From: Clostridia bacterium
GTDB taxonomy: Bacteria; Bacillota_A; Clostridia; Lachnospirales; Lachnospiraceae
Length of the DNA: 8,254 nt
Direction of reading: 5' to 3'
Assembly (NCBI GenBank): GCA_012515365.1
Contig: JAAYYM010000219.1
Span: 1-8,254 of the forward strand
This document shows, piece after piece, positions 5,452-8,254 of the stretch (its first letter is position 1; every line of letters begins with the position of its first letter). The position numbers and the translations under genes were made by a program. The notes under the pieces were generated by a model. That model saw only the letters and a list, made by a program, of their open reading frames with translations, made no database searches and was not told where the DNA came from.

Positions 5452-5480
5452 ATTGTATCACAGGTTTTTTGATTAAGCAA
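5452..5480 (-). promoter_or_regulatory. Extended -10 promoter for rpmE
   Basis: On the minus strand TTGCTT (5480-5475) and TACAAT (5457-5452) are spaced by 17 bases, and TGA directly precedes the -10, giving a TGnTACAAT extended -10 that can offset the poor -35. The predicted start lies near 5445, about 55 bases before the rpmE ATG. It begins only ten bases past the rho stop. Confidence 0.6.
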
Positions 5481-5489
5481 GCTAAAAAA

Positions 5490-7130
5490 TTAAATTATTC
5501 TTATTTTCTTTACAAGCTCGACAAATTCCCTGTTATTCCTTGTTCTCACAAACATATCAAGAACCTTTTCAACTGCCTCGTCTGCTTTCATGCTGCTAAA
5601 TGCCCGCCTGATATTATTAATAGCTTCTCTCTCTTCTGGGTCTAACAGGAGATCATCACGTCTGGTTCCTGATTTCTGTATATCAATGGCAGGGAATACA
5701 CGTTTTTCAGACAATTTGCGATCCAGAACAAGCTCCATATTTCCGGTTCCTTTAAATTCCTCATAAACTACATCATCCATCTTAGATCCTGTATCCACAA
5801 GTGCAGTAGCAAGAATCGTAAGACTGCCACCCTCGCGCATCTTTCTGGCTGCTCCAAAAAATCTCTTTGGCATATGAAGTGCAGCGGGATCAAGTCCACC
5901 TGACAAAGTTCTTCCACTTGGTGGAACAGTCAGATTATAGGCTCTTGTAAGTCGTGTGATGCTATCAAGGAGAATGACCACATCCGCTTTATGTTCAACC
6001 AAACGCTTTGCACGCTCGATTACCATTTCTGAAACACGTTTATGATGATCAGGCAATTCATCGAATGTTGAGTAAATAACTTCGACATTATCACCCTCAA
6101 TGGCTTCTTTAATATCAGTAACTTCCTCTGGACGCTCGTCAATCAGCAAAACAATCAAATGCATACCTGGATTATTCTGTGTAATTGATTTCGCTACATC
6201 CTTAAGTAAGGTCGTCTTACCTGCCTTTGGCTGTGAAACAATCATTCCACGCTGTCCCTTACCAACCGGTGAAATCAGATCCAGTATTCTCATTGCAACA
6301 CTGCTTCCCTGACGTTCCATACGAAGTCTCTCATTCGGAAAAATCGGTGTAAGATCCTCAAAGTTTCGTCTCTTAGATGCTTCTGCCGGAGAATATCCGT
6401 TGATTGTCTTTACAAACATCAAAGCCGCAAATTTATCATTCTGTCCTTTTACACGCGTGTTACCAGCTATGATATCACCCGTTTTCAAGCCAAATCTACG
6501 GATCTGGCTTGGTGCTACATATACATCATTTTCTCCCGGAAGATAGTTTTCACAACGAATAAATCCATATCCGTCTGCCATAACTTCAAGAATACCGTTT
6601 GCCATTGCTCCGCTCTCCGGAACATCTTTCATACCGGCAGGTTCATTCTCTTTTTGTGAATCAGCCGCCACAGCAGTCGGATTCTCAGGAGTACTCTCCT
6701 TCACTGATTCCCTTGCTTCTCTTACAACATCTTTTGCAGCTTCTTTTACAATTTCTTTCTTCACCTTAACAGATTGCTCTGTTTCGGACTGATCTTGTTT
6801 CGCATGCTGCTCCTTTATGCTCGGCTTCTGCGCTCTTGGTTTCTGTGACTGTTTTTCTTGTTTTCTTTGCTCCTGAGCTTTCTCATCTTGCACGTTTTCT
6901 TCTTGAACGTTCTTCTCTTGAACGTTCTGCCCTTGAGCATTCTGCTCTTGAGATTTTTCTTCTTGAACTCTCTCTTCCTGAGCCTTCTCTTCCTGCTCTT
7001 TTGCGTCCTCTTTAAGCATCGCTTCAATCACATCAGCCTTTTTCATAGTCGATGTTCCCTTGATTGCCCTTGCTTTTGCCAGATCTCTGAGCACAGCAAG
7101 AGAAAGAGACTCATACTTTTCTTTCATCAT
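5490..7130 (-). CDS. rho: Transcription termination factor Rho with a large disordered insert
   Basis: Rho is a hexameric RNA-dependent ATPase that ends transcription of untranslated RNA. The protein is 546 residues, against about 420 in E. coli. A Rho N-terminal helical domain (about 8-40, [17 protein letters not shown]...[10 protein letters not shown]) is followed by a low-complexity insert rich in E, Q, K and N (about 41-178). The cold-shock-like RNA-binding domain (179-245, [14 protein letters not shown]) comes next. The ATPase core shows Walker [10 protein letters not shown] (299-307), DERPEEVTD (331-339) and Walker B VVILLDS (384-390). The SGGLDP secondary-site loop (409-414) and [15 protein letters not shown] (469-483) complete the core. 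No key residue is missing. The ATG at 7130 follows GGAGG by 7 bases; the next codon is also ATG. A strong promoter lies about 100 bases upstream, and no hairpin terminator is seen before the rpmE promoter. Confidence 0.98.
   Translation of the reverse strand: MMKEKYESLSLAVLRDLAKARAIKGTSTMKKADVIEAMLKEDAKEQEEKAQEERVQEEKSQEQNAQGQNVQEKNVQEENVQDEKAQEQRKQEKQSQKPRAQKPSIKEQHAKQDQSETEQSVKVKKEIVKEAAKDVVREARESVKESTPENPTAVAADSQKENEPAGMKDVPESGAMANGILEVMADGYGFIRCENYLPGENDVYVAPSQIRRFGLKTGDIIAGNTRVKGQNDKFAALMFVKTINGYSPAEASKRRNFEDLTPIFPNERLRMERQGSSVAMRILDLISPVGKGQRGMIVSQPKAGKTTLLKDVAKSITQNNPGMHLIVLLIDERPEEVTDIKEAIEGDNVEVIYSTFDELPDHHKRVSEMVIERAKRLVEHKADVVILLDSITRLTRAYNLTVPPSGRTLSGGLDPAALHMPKRFFGAARKMREGGSLTILATALVDTGSKMDDVVYEEFKGTGNMELVLDRKLSEKRVFPAIDIQKSGTRRDDLLLDPEEREAINNIRRAFSSMKADEAVEKVLDMFVRTRNNREFVELVKKIRII
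6840..6989 (-). repeat. 15-base coding minisatellite in rho: ten pentapeptide units
   Basis: Residues 48-97 of Rho divide into ten pentads of the form [EQK][KNR]xQ[EDG]: [50 protein letters not shown]. The central DNA units share a TTGAACGTTCT-like core, so the repeat is visible at base level and could vary in copy number without a frameshift. Confidence 0.85.
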
Positions 7131-7471
7131 AAAACTTCCTCCATCGGAATATATATCAACAACTTATTTAAATTTTTACTATTATGGGATTACTAATCGA
7201 ACTGATTAATGAATACTTCCAAACAATATAATTGGATTATACTATATATCCATTATTTTATCAACTATAATACGTGTTTGATTTTCCTAAAAAGCAGAAT
7301 GAGTAGACTGTTTAACCACCAAATTAAACTTTTTCAGCGGCCAATCTGAAAGACACAGACACACCTTTTCCAACCAGATCGCTCCAATCGGCAAAAGTAT
7401 GTCTGTCTTCCGTATAAAATCTTCAACTGTAATAACCTACAGCAGTACACAGTTAACCAGCAGTAAAATGA
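7131..7471. other. Gap between the kinase gene and rho: rho leader, promoter and a coding-like relic
   Basis: The half nearest rho (7131-7264) is the rho leader and promoter. The half nearest the kinase (7265-7471) contains no complete gene. A minus-strand frame from 7422 to the TAA at 7326-7324 encodes 32 coding-like residues without a start codon, and a direct repeat CAGCAGTA occurs twice near 7441-7466. No convincing terminator follows the kinase gene. Confidence 0.5.
7236..7264 (-). promoter_or_regulatory. Strong sigma-A promoter for rho
   Basis: On the minus strand TTGATA (7264-7259) and a perfect TATAAT (7241-7236) are 17 bases apart. Transcription should start near 7229, leaving a leader of about 99 bases. 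Rho genes are commonly autoregulated through their leaders, but no specific structure is evident here. Confidence 0.8.
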
Positions 7472-8254
7472 TTAGATGGTTGCAAAAAACGGTTCTAACA
7501 AAGAGATGTCTCCGGTTGGATTTTGGCGCAGAGATACATATAGAAAAGCTGCATGCAAAGGTAACCATGCTTCTACACTCGCTCGATCCATATTGGTCGC
7601 TGCAAGATATTTTTGCAGATATTTACCCGAGAAATCTGCATACACATGTTCAATGGCCGCATCCATCAAAATACAAACCAAATAAGTATGTGCAACATCA
7701 CCTGCTGCGTTACCAATCATCGCAGAATCCCAGTCGATGATGACATATTGATTATTACTTGCAATTACATTAAGTGGATGAAAATCGTTATGACAGAGTG
7801 CATCGCCGTCCGGAAGCGTCTCAAGTAGTTTCTGAAGTTTTTCGCGCAACGTATCGGAAACTCCTGGAAACGTTTTAATCAGAGTTGCATAGGTATTTCG
7901 CACATTACCCAGGCCACCGGCCGGATGGCTGTGCAGCTTAACCTGTAAGGCTACAAACTCATCCAGATATGCATCTATCGCAGCTACATCCCCTGCTTCA
8001 CCGGCTTTAATAATCAGTTCAGTCAGTGTATCTCCGGAAACATAGTCCATCTCCATCACGATATGTCCACATTCCGTATATACACCATGAATATTAGATA
8101 CCGGGATGTCTAGTGATTCTGCTGTTGCCAAAGCAAAGCCTTCGTGCAGGGCTCCTATTAACTCATGTCCCTCGCTAAGTACCTTATAGACCGTGTTGTC
8201 CTTGCGGTATACCTGACACTGTGCTCCTGTTCCAATAGGTTTGCCGTATTTTTC
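7472..8254 (-). CDS. Aminoglycoside/choline-kinase-fold phosphotransferase (N-terminus outside the window)
   Basis: The frame is open from the right edge to the TAA at 7474-7472, giving 260 residues; the internal TTG at 8131 is not the real start. The edge residues already form the kinase nucleotide loop (PIGTGAQCQVYR, 6-17), with a likely ATP-binding Lys24 in VYKV, so only a few N-terminal residues are missing. The Brenner motif is HNDFHPLN (155-162), with catalytic Asp157, and the metal-binding IIDWD follows (Asp174/Asp176). This places it in the APH/choline kinase superfamily, whose substrates include aminoglycosides, choline, fructosamines and other metabolites. The sequence does not identify the substrate, and nothing nearby suggests antibiotic resistance. 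The gap to the rho promoter indicates a separate transcription unit. Confidence 0.88.
   Translation of the reverse strand, partial: EKYGKPIGTGAQCQVYRKDNTVYKVLSEGHELIGALHEGFALATAESLDIPVSNIHGVYTECGHIVMEMDYVSGDTLTELIIKAGEAGDVAAIDAYLDEFVALQVKLHSHPAGGLGNVRNTYATLIKTFPGVSDTLREKLQKLLETLPDGDALCHNDFHPLNVIASNNQYVIIDWDSAMIGNAAGDVAHTYLVCILMDAAIEHVYADFSGKYLQKYLAATNMDRASVEAWLPLHAAFLYVSLRQNPTGDISLLEPFFATI

Noticed and set aside
6840..6989. Possible CRISPR-like array
   Set aside because: The 15-base units are contiguous, have no spacers, and encode in-frame pentapeptides of Rho.
6815..7027. Very basic K/R-rich minus-strand frame of 70 residues
   Set aside because: It is a +1 reading of the rho glutamate/glutamine repeat (GAA/CAA-rich DNA read as AAG/AGA). 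The rho frame is clearly the coding one.
7310..7329. GTTTAA/TTAAAC inverted repeat as a terminator of the kinase gene
   Set aside because: Only six AT-rich pairs with an 8-base loop and no adjacent U run; it also lies more than 140 bases past the stop.
7399..7740. Plus-strand 113-residue frame at the right side
   Set aside because: Mostly antisense to the phosphotransferase catalytic region, with no recognisable domain.

Overview
The window is a low-GC Bacillota segment, most likely from a Lachnospiraceae-type gut clostridium. That call rests on the protein sequences, on strong Shine-Dalgarno sites, on a Rho with a large disordered N-terminal insert, and on the gene order rho - rpmE - DUF1385 - prmC - prfA. 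All credible genes lie on the minus strand, so transcription runs from high to low coordinates. No plus-strand gene, RNA gene, mobile element or CRISPR array was found.

Layout in the direction of transcription. (1) 8254-7472: a phosphotransferase of the aminoglycoside/choline-kinase fold, cut at its N-terminus by the window edge. (2) 7471-7131: a 341-base gap with a short coding-like relic and a near-consensus promoter for rho. (3) 7130-5490: rho, with a ten-unit pentapeptide repeat inside its insert. (4) 5480-2073: a translation cluster with its own extended -10 promoter. It holds rpmE (L31), a hairpin that may act as an attenuator, the DUF1385 membrane protein, prmC (release-factor methyltransferase) and prfA (RF1). 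PrmC methylates the GGQ glutamine of RF1, so enzyme and substrate are adjacent. (5) 2072-1330: an AT-rich, gene-poor stretch with inverted repeats, a PerR/Fur-like palindrome, recurring TTACAT words and a truncated gene. (6) 1439-1: a second operon with a near-consensus promoter. It encodes a small conserved protein of unknown function, a single-domain rhodanese, an ArsC/Spx-fold protein and a GNAT acetyltransferase broken by an internal deletion.

The observations most worth checking are three. A glycine-rich peptide frame just upstream of the rhodanese is joined to it by an exactly phased -1 slippery heptamer (GGGAAAA). prmC ends in UAG, the codon read by its own substrate RF1, and an open in-frame extension follows. 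DUF1385, encoded directly before prmC, carries a conserved G-V-G-G-Q-A-V near its N-terminus that resembles the G-A-G-G-Q-C-V of RF1. The rest of the window is largely conserved housekeeping sequence.
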